A DNA stretch of 5,941 nucleotides from Bacteroidota bacterium. GTDB taxonomy: Bacteria > Bacteroidota > Bacteroidia > B-17B0 > Aurantibacillaceae. The notes below the pieces were generated by a model. The model worked only from the letters and a program-made list of their open reading frames with translations. It was not told the DNA's origin and searched no databases. Every line of letters begins with the position of its first letter. The first letter of the stretch is position 1. Shown here in pieces: positions 5,608 through 5,941 of the stretch. Location of the stretch: positions 1 to 5,941 of the forward strand of contig JANYGR010000140.1 in NCBI GenBank assembly GCA_025359355.1, given 5' to 3'. A program made the translations under genes and the position numbers.

Positions 5608-5941
5608 TTACTTCACTACTTTTAGGCTCAAATCAAGGCTTTTCACATGATGCGTTAAAGCTCCCACTGAAATAAAATCAACGCCACATTTAGCATATTG
5701 AGCAATTGTTTTTTCCGTAATACCTCCAGAACTTTCGATTTCGTATTTATTTCCTATCAGTGACACTGCTTTTTTAGTATCAGCTATGCTATAATTATCA
5801 AGCATGATACGCTGAAAACCTCCTTTATTCAAAATCAACTTCACGTCTTCTAGCGTGCGTGTTTCTACTTCAATCGGTAATTTCTTTTTCGTTTTTTTAA
5901 GATACTGATGAGTTGCGTCAATCGCTTCGATAATACCTCCT
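5608..5941 (-). CDS. nadC: Nicotinate-nucleotide pyrophosphorylase (carboxylating), C-terminal part, runs off right edge
   Basis: Quinolinate phosphoribosyltransferase converts quinolinate and PRPP to nicotinate mononucleotide, CO2 and pyrophosphate in de novo NAD synthesis, in the cytoplasm. The last 110 residues are present and the frame is open to the window edge, so the start lies outside. Visible blocks in order: GGIIEAIDATHQYLKK, then IEVETRTLEDVK, whose second Glu is the family's conserved ribose/Mg-binding acid; RIMLDNYS with the matching Asp; ESSGGITEKTI, the phosphate-binding loop; and GVDFISVGALTHHVKSLDLSLK, the last barrel strand and C-terminal end. These match the family over the whole visible part, which is roughly 40 percent of the usual 280 residues. 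The GTG at 5844 is an internal Val codon, not a start. The gene ends facing the Cys-rich gene, with the palindromic repeat between them. Confidence 0.94.
   Translation of the reverse strand, partial: GGIIEAIDATHQYLKKTKKKLPIEVETRTLEDVKLILNKGGFQRIMLDNYSIADTKKAVSLIGNKYEIESSGGITEKTIAQYAKCGVDFISVGALTHHVKSLDLSLKVVK

Noticed and set aside
5608..5844. A separate 78-residue protein starting from GTG at 5844
   Set aside because: The frame continues upstream without a stop to the window edge and encodes the NadC motif IEVETR; the GTG is an internal Val codon.

Overview
The window looks like chromosomal DNA of an AT-rich Bacteroidota member (Flavobacteriia, Chitinophagia or a relative). The grounds are a single-chain E1 alpha/beta 2-oxoacid dehydrogenase of the kind common in that phylum, secreted proteins with Bacteroidota-style signal peptides (one ending in a domain resembling a type IX secretion sorting tail), starts without Shine-Dalgarno sequences but with A/T-rich leaders, and Bacteroidota-type -7 promoter elements (TAnnTTTG) just upstream of three minus-strand genes. 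This is a placement from features, not a taxonomic result.

Layout from left to right. Bases 1-380 (minus) hold the N-terminal part of a secreted, Thr/Ala/Gly-rich, Ig-like repeat protein that runs off the left edge. Bases 480-2483 (minus) encode a complete fused 2-oxoacid dehydrogenase E1, probably of the branched-chain type. Bases 2599-4032 (plus) encode a multi-pass GT-C glycosyltransferase of the ArnT/PMT_2 type, divergent from E1. Bases 4042-5277 (minus) encode a secreted family 16 glycoside hydrolase that converges on the glycosyltransferase with 9 bases between stop codons. Bases 5349-5465 (plus) encode a 38-residue protein with one membrane segment and a Cys-rich tail, resembling the FeoB-associated small proteins. 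Bases 5465-5570 hold two GC-richer palindromic modules of an extragenic-repeat type. Bases 5608-5941 (minus) encode the C-terminal part of NadC, which runs off the right edge.

The genes do not form an obvious operon: strands alternate, each minus-strand gene except the truncated nadC has its own candidate promoter, and functions are unrelated (branched-chain keto acid oxidation, surface glycan synthesis, glycan hydrolysis, iron transport accessory, NAD synthesis). No gap between genes exceeds about 142 bases. I see no mobile element, CRISPR array, RNA gene or defence locus, and nothing that amounts to a new multi-gene system. The points most worth a second look are the small Cys-rich gene, the palindromic repeats between two convergent gene ends, the divergent sorting-tail-like C-terminus of the hydrolase, and the corrected start of that hydrolase.
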